Origin: Archegozetes longisetosus
Taxonomy: Eukaryota > Arthropoda > Arachnida > Sarcoptiformes > Trhypochthoniidae
DNA length: 64,000 nt
Direction of reading: 5' to 3'
Assembly (NCBI GenBank): GCA_018873245.2
Contig: JAEMBT020000006.1
Coordinates: forward strand, 6,159,855 to 6,223,854
Shown here: in pieces, positions 20,279 through 31,196 of the stretch
Position numbering within the stretch: the stretch's first letter is position 1
Layout of the letters: every line of letters begins with the position of its first letter
The notes under the pieces: generated by a model
Told to the model about the DNA's origin: nothing
Seen by the model: the letters and a program-made list of their open reading frames with translations, nothing else
Database searches by the model: none
Translations under genes and position numbers: made by a program

Positions 20279-22367
20279 TTATTCTTTAATTTTATTAACT
20301 TTCTTTATTTGCCTATTACTCAAACCATAAGCTTTCAGTCTTTGAACACTAACTCCATGGGTGGATGACCCTAAACTAGGTTTCGGCTTTTGTCTCGGTT
20401 TTTGTTTCGTCCTACTTCTCCTGAGCTTTTTGTTAGGATTTGACTTATTATGAATTTGTGAATCGTTATTTTCATTTTGATGGTTAGGAGTTTCATTAGT
20501 CTTATTAATCGGTTCGATATTAAAAGTTGGTTTTTTATATCTTCGTTTCTTCCTTTTCTTTTTGTCATTATTATTATTGTTATTATTAAAATTATAACTG
20601 TGTTCATTATTATCGTCTTGTTGATTATAAAAACTCTTAAGAACTTTCTTTTTCAATTCTAAATTATTGGCTTTGGTTGAATAAGACTTGACGTCATATT
20701 TTTCTTCGTCATCGTTTCTGTATTGAGACATCTTTTTGATAGAACACCATTTATTAAGTTCTTTATCATCGCAAAACAATATTTCTTCATCAGTCAAACC
20801 GAAATCATTTTTTTCAACGACGCGATAACGATATCTTGTGGCTAAATCCCCTCCTATTAAATCCTCAAATATGCCAACATCATCGAAACGCTTATTCTTC
20901 TTGTCTTTCTTGTTCGATGTGTTTGATTTGGCCCTTTTTGTTTTTTCAGCGTTTTGGTCCTTAATTGAACAATAAATTAGAAATAATGTTAAATAAATCG
21001 TATGAATCAACATATACCTGATCTGAAGTCATATTATTGTCAAAATCGTCATTATATTCGTAGTCATCAATTCCTGGTACAAAATCAAACTTCGGTTTCT
21101 TATTGTTAGTGCCTTCGTCGTCATAATAGTTGTCACCAAACAATAGTTGCATTTTCTGATCATATTTTGATGAGTCGAAATCATTTTCGTCGTCCAACAA
21201 AACATTGAGATCCAAGTCTTTCACATCGATCTTGTCATTACCACTCACTTCTCTCAGTTTATTAAGTTTTTCCTTCAGCTCTTCTCTCTTTAATTTTCTC
21301 AATCGTTTTAATTCTTTCTCTTTTTGGAGTTTCTTTCTTTCCTTAACTTCAACCCTTTTGATGGCTCTGTTCTGACTGGCGGTTGAGTCTCGAATTGAGC
21401 TAACAACTCTTGGATAACGTTTAATAGAACTCGATTCCAGTTCTTCAAAATGGTATTTATTTACTTTGATATCATTTTCATTGCTCTCATTCTCGTCGAT
21501 TGACTCAAACATATTATTTTGATTATTATCTGAGAACTGATTTTCATCCAAAACAGGTTTAGAAAAAAATTCGTCCTCTTTTGGAGTGATATATCTTTTG
21601 TTTACGATATAATCTCTCAAGTATTTCTCGCTTTCATCCAATTTTTTATCACTTTTCCAATAATTCTTCAAAAAACCAAAGTCCTTATCATTGTGTTGAT
21701 CATCATTTTCAGCTAAAAAGTTGACTCTTTTTTTGTTTTCACTGTTTGGTTCAGTTTTTCCTCTAATAAGTTGTTCGCCATCGCTTTCATCTGAATCTTG
21801 GTTATTGAGAACTGCCTTAAACTCATTTCTGATGTCGTACAACTCTTCGTAATAACCCTTTGGTTTTTCTTTCGGTTCATTCATCTCTTGTTCGTCTTCT
21901 TCTGTGATTCCCTTCTTCTCTTTGATCAACTTTTTGTGATAGTCTTTTAGAGTCATCTTTTTGTCTTTGGGCTCGTCGGCCACTTCGCCATTACTCTTAG
22001 CATCAATTTGACTATCATCTTGATTATCGTCGAAAAATCTGACATTTTTGTCATAAATCTCAGGATTTTTAGATTTGAGAGCAGAATAGACTTTAAAGAA
22101 TTTTTGGTCAAAAACTTCTTCATCTACTGAATCAATATCATCGGACTCATCACTAGTTTGTGAGTGACTACCATCTGTTGAACCATCACTTTTATAACTA
22201 TCGTCCTCATCAGAAATGATGTCCAAATTGCTGCCATACTTGTCTTTTAGTTTTTGCAATTCTTCTTTTCGTCTCCAACTGTCATACTTCTGAGCATAAT
22301 CACCACTAATCTTCAAATCGTCTGATTCGTCGCCTGAATCACCCAAATCTAATAGCGTTTTTGACAT
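20279..22367 (-). CDS. KRI1: KRI1 homologue, nucleolar ribosome-biogenesis protein
   Basis: Two exons on the minus strand, 22367-21018 and 20959-20279, with a 58-bp phase-0 GT..AG intron; predicted 676 aa, close to vertebrate KRI1. The N-terminus (YAQKYDSWRRKEELQKLKDKYG) is the Kri1 signature. Acidic Asp/Glu/Ser-rich stretches follow, then a Lys/Arg/Glu-rich predicted coiled coil (about residues 320-380). The conserved C-terminal domain has DLIGGDLATRYRYRVV, NDFGLTDEEILFCDDKELN, a basic Asn-rich linker and RLKAYGLSNRQIKK at the end. In yeast Kri1 binds Krr1 and is needed for pre-rRNA processing and 40S assembly in the nucleolus. The basic linker has a run of asparagines encoded by an AAT repeat. 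XRN2 lies 466 bp upstream on the same strand. Confidence 0.93.
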
Positions 22368-22833
22368 AATTTCATTAGTTTGTTAACAATTATTAATTTA
22401 AATATGATTTCTTGCAAGTGATGTTTATATTGCTTTAATGCGTTCAATGCTTTAGTAAAATTCAATGCTTTTTAAATTTGTCATAATATTTCTATTGGTT
22501 GTCTGCTGTTTTGGCGCATAATTCAAAATAATACTTTTGCCCACAATTCAAAAGTTTGGATCTTTGACATCCATCTTTAATTTTAATTACAAACTCAATA
22601 AATGTAAATTTATTGACAGAAAAATTAAAAATATGTTTAAAATCAGTTTTTTCATTCAATGTGAGCAAAGCTTTTATTAGATATAACTTATAATAAAAGA
22701 AACTAATAAACATTCAAAAAATAAATATACAAATGATTTGATATTTAGGTTTATCAGTGTCTAAATTTGATAAAATTACATCTAAATAACATCCAATTTG
22801 ATGGATGGCTTAAAATTTAGAGAATAACAATAT
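22368..22833. other. KRI1-XRN2 intergenic spacer
   Basis: Must hold the XRN2 3' UTR and the KRI1 promoter in under 470 bp. The 73-codon minus frame inside has chance-like composition and is not called. Confidence 0.6.
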
Positions 22834-25725
22834 TCATCTCTGGCTATTCCACGGATCTTGACGTCGATCAGGATTCGGACCCGGATTCCCATAATAAGGA
22901 TTTGGTCTATAATTTCTAGGATATTGTTGTGAAGAGTTTGGATTCTGATGTCTCTGATTACCATAGTTTTGATACGGTTGTGGATTTTGTAGGCCGTAGT
23001 GTGAGTTATAAGAGGGTTGATTTCTCTGGTAGTTATCATAACTACTTCTTTGATTGCTTTGACGCCAATCGCTGCTTCGGTTTTGTTGATAATAATTAGG
23101 ATTTCTTTGATATTGAGATGAATTCGGACCTTGATTACGAGCGTTGTTGTAATGAGACTGATATGAATTTGGAGGTCTATAATAGGAGTTGTATTGCTGT
23201 GGGTTTTGTTGATTACGAGAATACGGGTCTTGTTGTTGGTATCGATCATTTCTATCTCTACTGTTATTCCAGTTCGAGTTATTGTACTGATTGTTGTAAT
23301 TCTGTTGACTTTGTATCGAATGTGATAATAATCTCATTCCACAATCATTTATGTATGCTTTATGACCGGAAGGTCTCATTCCAATCGTTGGTCTCCAAGA
23401 ATATCTTTCGAGTTTCTCTAGATCTTCAGGTCTTAAAACAATTGGGGGAGATTTTGCGTTTGGCAAACGAACAGCAGGAAACACAAAATTCTTATCATAA
23501 GCTGGATCTTTATATACAGCACAAAATACTTTTTTATAAACTGCTGAATATTTTTCACTCTTTGATAGAGTTCCAGAAATGCCTCGAAATATAGCCGGAG
23601 TTATTTGAACATCAATTGATTGAGAACACTCGACTACTTGTCTAGAGAAATCGGAAAAATCCGAATTTGATCGCGAAACAAATATCAGATGAGTTCCTCT
23701 GGCGTTCCTCTGTTTCTCATCTTCAGTCAGATTATTATAAACTCTTTTCAGAGCATTGAAAAGTCTGTTCTCATCGATGAATGGCAACAGTGCGACCCCC
23801 ATCCAAGCAGCCTTCTTTCCATTCAAATCAATCTTAAAAGTATTGGGATAGAAATCAATGATAGGTGAATCAGTATCACTCATCAGCTTCCTCCATGACG
23901 GCGGCAAGTTTTGCGATGAAGCAGCTGGAAATACGCTCATCAACTGTTCCAATGGATTGAAAGGTTGTGCGTCTCGATCAAACTTGACTTCAACGTTAAC
24001 GATATCAACGAAGTCACTGGCAAATGGGGCGTAATGGAAGGGATAGAACCACTTCCAATCAGGACATCCCTGATAGTAATAGAGCAAAACCCAACACAAA
24101 CCCTTTATATACTCGCACGCAACCATTGAACTGATCTCTGAAGTCCTATCGGTATCGAATTTATGCAAATAATACCGCTCTTTCCAGCCATCGTTATAGA
24201 GTTGTACTAAATCTTCTGGTTCTTCATCTGAATCGTCGTCAGGTCTTTTTCGTTTTTTGCTATTTTCTGGTGTACTACTGTTGGCATTAGCGCTACTTTG
24301 GTTTGCTGGGATTTCAGAATCCGCTTCGCCAGTTTTAAGCATTGCTTTCAACCTTTGAGCCGCACTCTGATTGTCATTATTTACAGCAACTCTCAGTCTA
24401 TACGCTTCATCGCGAGTGTTTTCGAAAACTTCCGGTCTCTGTCCCGCAACTACGGCTTCTGGTCGTAACCAAGCGGAATCTATGTTTTGCTGCATAAGCT
24501 TTTGTCTTTTTCTTCTTTCCTTAAATCTAACTTCATTTTCTTGCCTTCTCTTGAAAATTTCGTCTTCAACTTGACCCAATTCTTGGAGAACAAGTTGAAC
24601 GCGACTCAAATTAACGGAACCATCTTTTGTCAAATAAGGATCGATTGAATCTCTGTGTTTATCCATAATATCTTTATAGATATTGATCAGTCTGTCGATC
24701 GCATTCTCTCTTATTTCAAGTGATGGCAAATGTGGCAAAAAGTCGTTGCCAACAAAGAAACATAAAAACACGAAGTCATCTATAAATCGCTCCAAATCTA
24801 GTTTAACGTTTGCAGTCGAACACTCTTTCTGTAGATATTCACGCAAAACGTTCAGTCGAATGTATATGAATTCAGGTTCTGTCGGCAAAATAGAAGGCTC
24901 TTCATCTTGAGAGCGTTCAGTCCCTAAACAATCTTTCATTTCATGTCCCAATTGTCCACAAATGTCGCACGGTTTGGGTTGATTAGGTTTGAATTCTTCT
25001 CTCAAGATAGTAAAATTAAGCTCATGAGTAGCCAAGCCCAACATAATGAGGTCGGCATCGGCGCCATACAAACAATGAGACAAATTAGGATCAAATGTGC
25101 TGCTTTGAGCTTTTTGTTTACGAATATATTCCATAATCTTATGCTCGCCTTCTCCTGGAACCGAAGCATCGCTCAAAATCACCATAAGATCTTTGGGCCA
25201 GATGTTGTCCTTGTCTTCGTTATCAATACTCAACTTATTATCGATCCATTGTCGCAAAGCGTCGCTTAAATTGATCATAAACTGGGTTCCAGGTGTTATC
25301 ACGTTCGAGTCAAAGTGTGCTTCTTTTGGCTTATCCTTTACTTGAACTCCTTTGTCTCTCAACTGTTCTTTGATTTTATCGATCTCAATCAACTTTTCAT
25401 AGCTTTCTTGCGAGGCCCTAAACCTTCGACTTCGTTGTTGATTCATTTTAGCTCTAGGGGCGCATCCATCGACAGCCATATACAATAACTTCTTGGGCTT
25501 AACGATTTTCATAATGCGCTCAACGTATTCAAAAATAGCCAAAAACATTTCCTCTTCGGTTTCAGGAGGAGCTTTATATTCGGGATGAGAACAAGGATGG
25601 ATTATGCCGTTCATGTCCAAATACAGATTATCGAAATGATAGCGTCCTTTCACTCCATCGTCACACTCCACTACGATCGACGGATATTTCTTTGAGAGCC
25701 ATCTGAAGAATGCTGGAACTCCCAT
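22834..25725 (-). CDS. XRN2: 5'-3' exoribonuclease 2 (XRN2/Rat1)
   Basis: A single uninterrupted 963-codon frame, near the 950 aa of human XRN2. It starts MGVPAFFRWLSKKYPSIV, the invariant XRN N-terminus. Catalytic landmarks follow in order: LYLDMNGIIHPC, AVDGCAPRAKMNQQRSRRFR, VPGEGEHKIMEY, GADADLIMLGL and VGNDFLPHLPSLEI. A CCHC zinc knuckle (CDICGQLGHEMKDC, about residue 262) is typical of XRN2 and absent from cytoplasmic XRN1. A Lys/Arg-rich KKRKRP (about residue 500) is a likely nuclear signal. The last 130 or so residues are a Gln/Asn/Tyr/Arg-rich low-complexity tail. In the family this processive nuclease degrades 5'-monophosphate RNA, driving torpedo termination and rRNA/snoRNA trimming in the nucleus. 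The absence of introns contrasts with its neighbours. Confidence 0.97.
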   Translation of the reverse strand: MGVPAFFRWLSKKYPSIVVECDDGVKGRYHFDNLYLDMNGIIHPCSHPEYKAPPETEEEMFLAIFEYVERIMKIVKPKKLLYMAVDGCAPRAKMNQQRSRRFRASQESYEKLIEIDKIKEQLRDKGVQVKDKPKEAHFDSNVITPGTQFMINLSDALRQWIDNKLSIDNEDKDNIWPKDLMVILSDASVPGEGEHKIMEYIRKQKAQSSTFDPNLSHCLYGADADLIMLGLATHELNFTILREEFKPNQPKPCDICGQLGHEMKDCLGTERSQDEEPSILPTEPEFIYIRLNVLREYLQKECSTANVKLDLERFIDDFVFLCFFVGNDFLPHLPSLEIRENAIDRLINIYKDIMDKHRDSIDPYLTKDGSVNLSRVQLVLQELGQVEDEIFKRRQENEVRFKERRKRQKLMQQNIDSAWLRPEAVVAGQRPEVFENTRDEAYRLRVAVNNDNQSAAQRLKAMLKTGEADSEIPANQSSANANSSTPENSKKRKRPDDDSDEEPEDLVQLYNDGWKERYYLHKFDTDRTSEISSMVACEYIKGLCWVLLYYYQGCPDWKWFYPFHYAPFASDFVDIVNVEVKFDRDAQPFNPLEQLMSVFPAASSQNLPPSWRKLMSDTDSPIIDFYPNTFKIDLNGKKAAWMGVALLPFIDENRLFNALKRVYNNLTEDEKQRNARGTHLIFVSRSNSDFSDFSRQVVECSQSIDVQITPAIFRGISGTLSKSEKYSAVYKKVFCAVYKDPAYDKNFVFPAVRLPNAKSPPIVLRPEDLEKLERYSWRPTIGMRPSGHKAYINDCGMRLLSHSIQSQQNYNNQYNNSNWNNSRDRNDRYQQQDPYSRNQQNPQQYNSYYRPPNSYQSHYNNARNQGPNSSQYQRNPNYYQQNRSSDWRQSNQRSSYDNYQRNQPSYNSHYGLQNPQPYQNYGNQRHQNPNSSQQYPRNYRPNPYYGNPGPNPDRRQDPWNSQR

Positions 25726-26810
25726 CGCGACTCACTTCTTTGATTTCTAGATTTTTCTAATTCTTTTTAATACAATTTTAATTTACGTTTTGAATGTCAT
25801 TACATCTCGTGAACATTCACTAACTTAGTGTTGTCGCATTAGCTGTTTTTGTACAGACTTCACTATTCGCTTGTGTTATTGAGCGCCAAATTCAATTATT
25901 TTGTTTTAATCCAAATTGTTCCGAAAGTTATAACACTTCGCTGTAATTGAAGATAAACTAGAAATAAACAACTTATCAATTGAAATATGATAACCCAAAT
26001 GCTATGCTAATTCTCAAATTAGATCATTCAATCGAAAAGAGTTACGAAATATGTTTAGAAAGTCGTTATTGAATTTGCGACTAATCAGAGCAAATGCATT
26101 GCTTCTCAATTTTGCATTTTCGATGAGTTCATAATCATCTGTGTTCAATTTATCAAATCTGTAGAGGAGTTTGTTTCGATTCCGGAAAAATTTTCGATCG
26201 GAGAGAGAAATGCTCGAAAAAGTTGATAAATCTGAAAATGATTAAATTGGAAACTGAAGCTGAAAAAATTGTGAACTTAATCTTGAAACTGCAATTCCTA
26301 TCTAAATAGAGCGTAATTCTAATTTTCTTGATCTCAAAGTTAGAAACTTATTGGATTATGGTTTTTTGATTGAAAGTCAACCATTTTATAAAGAAATAAC
26401 GACCAAAAACAGTCTGAGTGAATGAATGTTTAAGATTTTTATCCTAGACACAAATGCTTTTATTTGATTCACGTTAAGAAAAATATCCACCGATTATGGG
26501 AAGAACTGAGATTGCGGTACATATAAATCATATATATTGCAAACAAATTTTACTAAAATACTATGAATTTATATAATCATAGATATATATATTAAATTAT
26601 CTAAAATTATTGTAATTGTTCACATCGAATATTATGCTATTGTGTGAATCAATACAATAAGTTGAAAGCATAATATGTTATCTCAAAAATACAATGTATC
26701 TGAATAGGAATACAAAATAAAATTGAGCAAAACATAAAACACTGAAAATTGGCAAGTTTTGTACTTTTCCACCTTCTGGAATCATAGATCTCTTGTCTTG
26801 TAGTTGACTA
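25726..26810. other. XRN2-lysA intergenic region
   Basis: Holds the XRN2 promoter and the lysA 3' UTR. A minus-strand frame without an ATG (26245-26014, about 77 codons, ending in TGA) has coding-like composition: DRKFFRNRNKLLYRFDKL and NAKLRSNAFALISRKF. It opens just after TTTTCAG, a possible splice acceptor, so it may be a terminal exon or gene relic. I do not recognise the family. Confidence 0.4.
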
Positions 26811-29107
26811 TCAATCGTGTTCACCATTTGCCGCTTGTGTCAAGTCTTCTCTGCTTTCAGATTCTTCCACAATTTCCAAAGATCTCAAACTGATATCGTT
26901 GGCTACTTTTTCCTTTGAGTACTGATCTTCATATTTTTCTCTCTCGCGAATCAAAGTATGAGTCGGTCCATCAGATACCAAGACTTCTGCAGGTTTGTTG
27001 CGACTGTTGTAATTGCTGGCCATCGAATAGCCTTTGAGTGTTAAATATTTCAGATTAATATTTGCAAATATAAATAGTTAATCAATCAAATACCATAAGC
27101 GCCGACATCACAGATGACGAGCGTAGAGCCAGCCTCCAATTTCTGAGGTAAAGTCAAATCACGGAAGAATACGTCGGTTGACTCGCAAATGGGTCCGACC
27201 ACTTCGTACTTGAACTCAGACGGCAATCCTGGCAATTGGTCCACTTTTCCGTTTGCGGGAATGATTCTGTGCTGTTGGCCATAAAGTGCGGTCCTGGCGA
27301 AGTCATTGAAGCCGGCATCAACGATAACAAACGCCTTATTTGCAGAACCAGACTTCGAAGCAGAACTAGTACCTATTAGTGAACCGGAACGCGGAGAACT
27401 ATGGCCAGAGGTAGGAGTGCTGAATCTTTTTACATATTCAATTTTGGTCAGTAGTACTCCTGCGTCTGCCGTTAGACTACGTCCCGGCTCGAGAACCAAT
27501 TTTAGACCTCTATCAGTAATAGGTTTGGCCAACTTCTCGACCCAACCGGGAATGTCAGGAATATCTAAGTTGGTAGCGATTTGCGCGGCAAAACCTCCTC
27601 CAAGATTAATGTGTTCGACCCATATTCTTGACTCTTGCCTCAACTCATCGGCCAAAGCCAAAAGTTTGTCACGGGCTTCGATGAATGGCTCCAACTGGTG
27701 AATGCTTGAACCCAAATGACACGATATGCCTTTGATTTTGAGATGAGCCGATGCTTTGGCACGATTGTAGATATCAAGTGCTTCATGAAGAGGTACACCA
27801 AACTTGTGGCCTGAAGAGCCTGTCAGGATATTTGGATGTGAATGGCCTATCGATTAGATCAATCTTTGATTTTAAATCTATTTCTAATGTAAAATTCATA
27901 TCAATTTTGTGATTCATCTTTCTTTCAATGCATTTCCGTTCCCTCGAATCTATGTTAGCGAAATTTCAAGGTCTTTAGGCGAAGATAATCAGTAATAGAA
28001 AAACTAAGGAATTTAGCACCAAAGCATTCACTTATATGAAAGAAAGCACTTCACAAATAAGTTCCTAAGTTTATAATAAATTATCTAAACTGAAAGTATT
28101 TATAAGTTATTAAAGGAAAATATGATAATAATGTCTGATAAAATTTTATGATAACATTAAAATAAAGTCTTTGTATACATTTTGCAAATACAGCTAAATG
28201 GTAGGACTATGATGAGTGTTTAGTACCTTCCAGATTAACATCAGGATTGATGCGAATGGAAACATTTTGGACTTTATTATAAGCTCGAGCTCTGTCTTCG
28301 ATTCTTTCCAACTCTCCCCAAGATTCGACATTTATGCAAAACACTCCAATCCTAACAGCGTAATCAATTTCCTCAACCGATTTTCCTAATTCAAGTCAAG
28401 ACAATCCAGTTAAACAGATAGTAAAATATTTACTTCAAGTGATTACCACATCCGCTGTAAACTATCTTAGAAGGATCAACACCAGCCGCCAAACATCTAG
28501 AAATTTCTCCACCAGATACAACATCAAACCCTGAACCCAATCGTGAAAAGACATCAAGAAGTGCTAAACTCGAATTTGCCTAAATAGAGTTCTGATTTTA
28601 GACCTTAACCTATTTACTAAATATACATTAGATATATACTAAATACTATATACTAAATAGCATTTAGTATAATTTCATACTTTGACGGCATAACAAAGCA
28701 TAAAGCTATTCAAATTTTTAAGTGATCCCAAATAGACGTGATAATTATCAACCAGACGATTGACATCATAAACATAGAGCGGTGTTCCTATTGATAGATA
28801 AGTGATAGGGTTAATTGTAAAAATTGGAAAGCGTAGTTTAACTTACCATATGTTGCGACCAATTCGGAGACTGAGACTCCACCTAATCAAAATTAAGTAG
28901 ATGGTTGATAGGTTGAATTTTAAATTTGAAACTCTTACCTATTCTTAATTGTTCGTCGTCATCGTACGAATAGATCGGTTTTCTATCGCTGTGGATCATG
29001 TGAGGTCCTGCTTTCACGTCAACATTCAATAAAGTTCCAGAAAATCGACGTGATAGACGACGAATTTGTCCAATAAATCCAGTATTCGATTCTTCCCGTT
29101 CACTCAT
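26811..29107 (-). CDS. lysA: Diaminopimelate decarboxylase, bacterial-type, intron-bearing (HGT)
   Basis: Seven exons: 29107-28939, 28882-28847, 28787-28681, 28579-28447, 28385-28227, 27846-27094 and 27031-26811. They sum to 1578 nt (525 aa plus stop) with GT..AG at all six introns. The product is a fold-type III PLP enzyme that decarboxylates meso-diaminopimelate to lysine. Motifs are YGTPLYVYD; CYAVKAN with the Schiff-base lysine (about K104); GFDVVSGGE; KIVYSGCGKS; SIRINPDV; GHKFGV; ISCHLGSSI; HINLGGGF (about 284-287); LVLEPGRS (321-325); DAGFND; GPICESTDVF with the active-site cysteine (about C422); and GAYGYSMASNYNSR. The GPxCES, SNYNSR and closing IREREKYEDQ motifs separate it from ornithine decarboxylase. 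It has an N-terminus about 50 residues longer than bacterial LysA, a Ser/Gly-rich insert (about 343-371) and an acidic tail of about 30 residues. No clear targeting signal. Animals lack this pathway, so transfer from bacteria is inferred. Confidence 0.93.
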
Positions 29108-31196
29108 GATTATTATATTGATCGATTAGGGATTAAAACTTCTAGAAATATAGTTGAAAAGCTAAACTAAAATTATGTGAAATGATCTAAAGAGCGCTCA
29201 AATGATTAGTAAAGTTAGGAAATGATCACTAAAAATGAGTTTGTTTCTCAAAGGGATTAAGTGAAGTGCACTGAGAATGTATACATTGATTAAATTGCAG
29301 ACCGAATCCAGGGCTCAACAGCTATCAGATCATATTTTGGAGGCAATGCGCTCAGAGATTATTCAATATTTGCTACTTATCTAATTATTGAGGGACACTT
29401 CAAGTGATTAAGCGACTCACACAGAAGTTAATTGTGAGATAAAGCAGACTAAAAATTTAAGATCAGTTAAGTTAAGCTAACGTTGATTGTATTACATGCA
29501 ATAAATAGATACGAAGCATAGGTTTAAAAGTCCAAGTCAAACATGCATTTGAAATCTCGGTTCAACTCCAATTAAGGCTGAAGGACAGTCAATGTTTTAA
29601 CATTTGACACAACCTGATCTAAATGCAAAACTTGATCATACAAACCTCAAGTTTCTTAATTAAACTTATTTAACTGCTCTGCACACTAAAACTACCCTAA
29701 AGACTATTAAGCAGTAAAATGTAAACAGACTCTCAGCTAAAATCTATGCAAAGCCTGCATCTATGATAATAACATTAGTTCACATTGTTATCGTAGTCGA
29801 AGCGCCACACCCTTGAGTTGTGGTAAACATGAGCCCTTGAAGGATGCAAACCCCGAATGCGCTTCAAGATCATACCATATCAAAAACAAGGTTTGTTCTG
29901 AAACGAACAAATAATAGCTAATACTGTCCCCCTACAAATCTCACATTCAATAACTTTTAATTTATTTCATATCTCTTGCAACATTAGTTTTCTTCAAATA
30001 ACTTCGTAGCAGATACAGACAAATATCTCAGCTTAAGATAAAGGATCGGAATTTATGTTCATAACTATCCTATTGTATAAACATTCGTCTATTACCTAAA
30101 ATTAGTTATTTCCACAGGTCCTCAAATGGCTAAACATTTGTTGATTCAAAAACATCATGTGCTTTTCTGATTCTCATGTTGAATTAGCTGTCATCCAATT
30201 CAATTTATTTTGCTTTCATATCCTTGAGATTTACTTATAATATGCACAAAACATTAATAACACAGCTATTGTAAAGCTTTCAATGCAGGAAATCTTGTGT
30301 ATAACAAATTCAACAAATCTTGTGTAATTCAAAACATACTATTTAACAAAGAATGGTTTCAAAGGATAAACCTTTTCCAGAATCAAATTTTGCGAGATTC
30401 TTGTGCACACTCAATATTCAGAAGACTTTAATAATTTTTTTGCGCTAAAACCATAATTCTAGAAGAGTCTCAAAAGCTACCTTAAGAAATGTTCATTGAA
30501 GTGTTCATAAATTTAGATGTTGAACTTTAACATATTTGAAGAGATTTTTCTTCTTAAAATCAAAATGCATTATTTATTGCTACACAAGCAGCGTATTCAC
30601 TCAATTAACCCCTCGAAGAAAATGTTGCAAATTAACTAATTTATTAAGATAATTGGCGATATAAAAAGCACTTATTACTATAAATATCTACTGTACTAAA
30701 TAACTCAAACTAAGTGAAAACTTGATTTTCCAGTTTTTTTCAGTAAATTGTTGTTATGAAACAAAATTCAAAGAGCTTTTTCAAACAAATTAAAGTTCGA
30801 AATGAACTGAATCTTCAAAAATAAAATTAATTAAAACTGCTCAACACTTATTGTGAGCGTTAGTCTCGCCTTCGGGTCTAATATCACGAACATCTGAAAG
30901 AGAAGTGATATTTTTGGAGGAGTAAAATTTCGATTAAAGACACACACAATCGAATGAATCAAAGATGAATATAATTTAATATACACTAAAATAAACTTCT
31001 ATCAATTAATATAAAAGATGTATAACTAACTTAAAGCTCAAACCTAGACTTGAAGAGAGAGTGCATAACATTATTAAAATTTTTGCTAGAATGTAATTAA
31101 GTATACAATTAAAGTGATCATAATAAAATTGAGTGTCTTTTATATAATTAAACTAAATAATCAATTAGTTGACATATCAGTCAATGCTGTCATAAT
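29108..31196. other. lysA 5' flank, no gene called
   Basis: 2.1 kb holding the lysA promoter and the PGS1 3' UTR. A small GC-richer patch at 30847-30899 reads on the minus strand as a possible terminal exon: TTTCAG acceptor, then DVRDIRPEGETNAHNKC and a stop. Another GC-richer patch lies at 29795-29880. Neither can be assigned to a gene. Confidence 0.4.

Noticed and set aside
20371-20607. 78-codon minus-strand frame rich in Ile and Thr
   Set aside because: Alternative frame through the Asn-rich linker of KRI1 exon 2.
22492-22713. 73-codon frame between KRI1 and XRN2
   Set aside because: Low-complexity composition in a spacer that must hold a 3' UTR and a promoter.
22782-23249. 155-codon minus-strand frame
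   Set aside because: Alternative frame of the XRN2 low-complexity tail.
27306-27701. 131-codon plus-strand frame
   Set aside because: Antisense shadow of lysA exon 6.
26811-29107. Ornithine decarboxylase or antizyme inhibitor
   Set aside because: Same enzyme fold, but the GPxCES, GAYGYSMASNYNSR and IREREKYEDQ motifs and the GHKFGV block are diaminopimelate-decarboxylase features.
26811-29107. lysA as bacterial contamination
   Set aside because: Six GT..AG introns restore one frame of exactly 526 codons including the stop, base composition matches the neighbours, and animal genes flank it.
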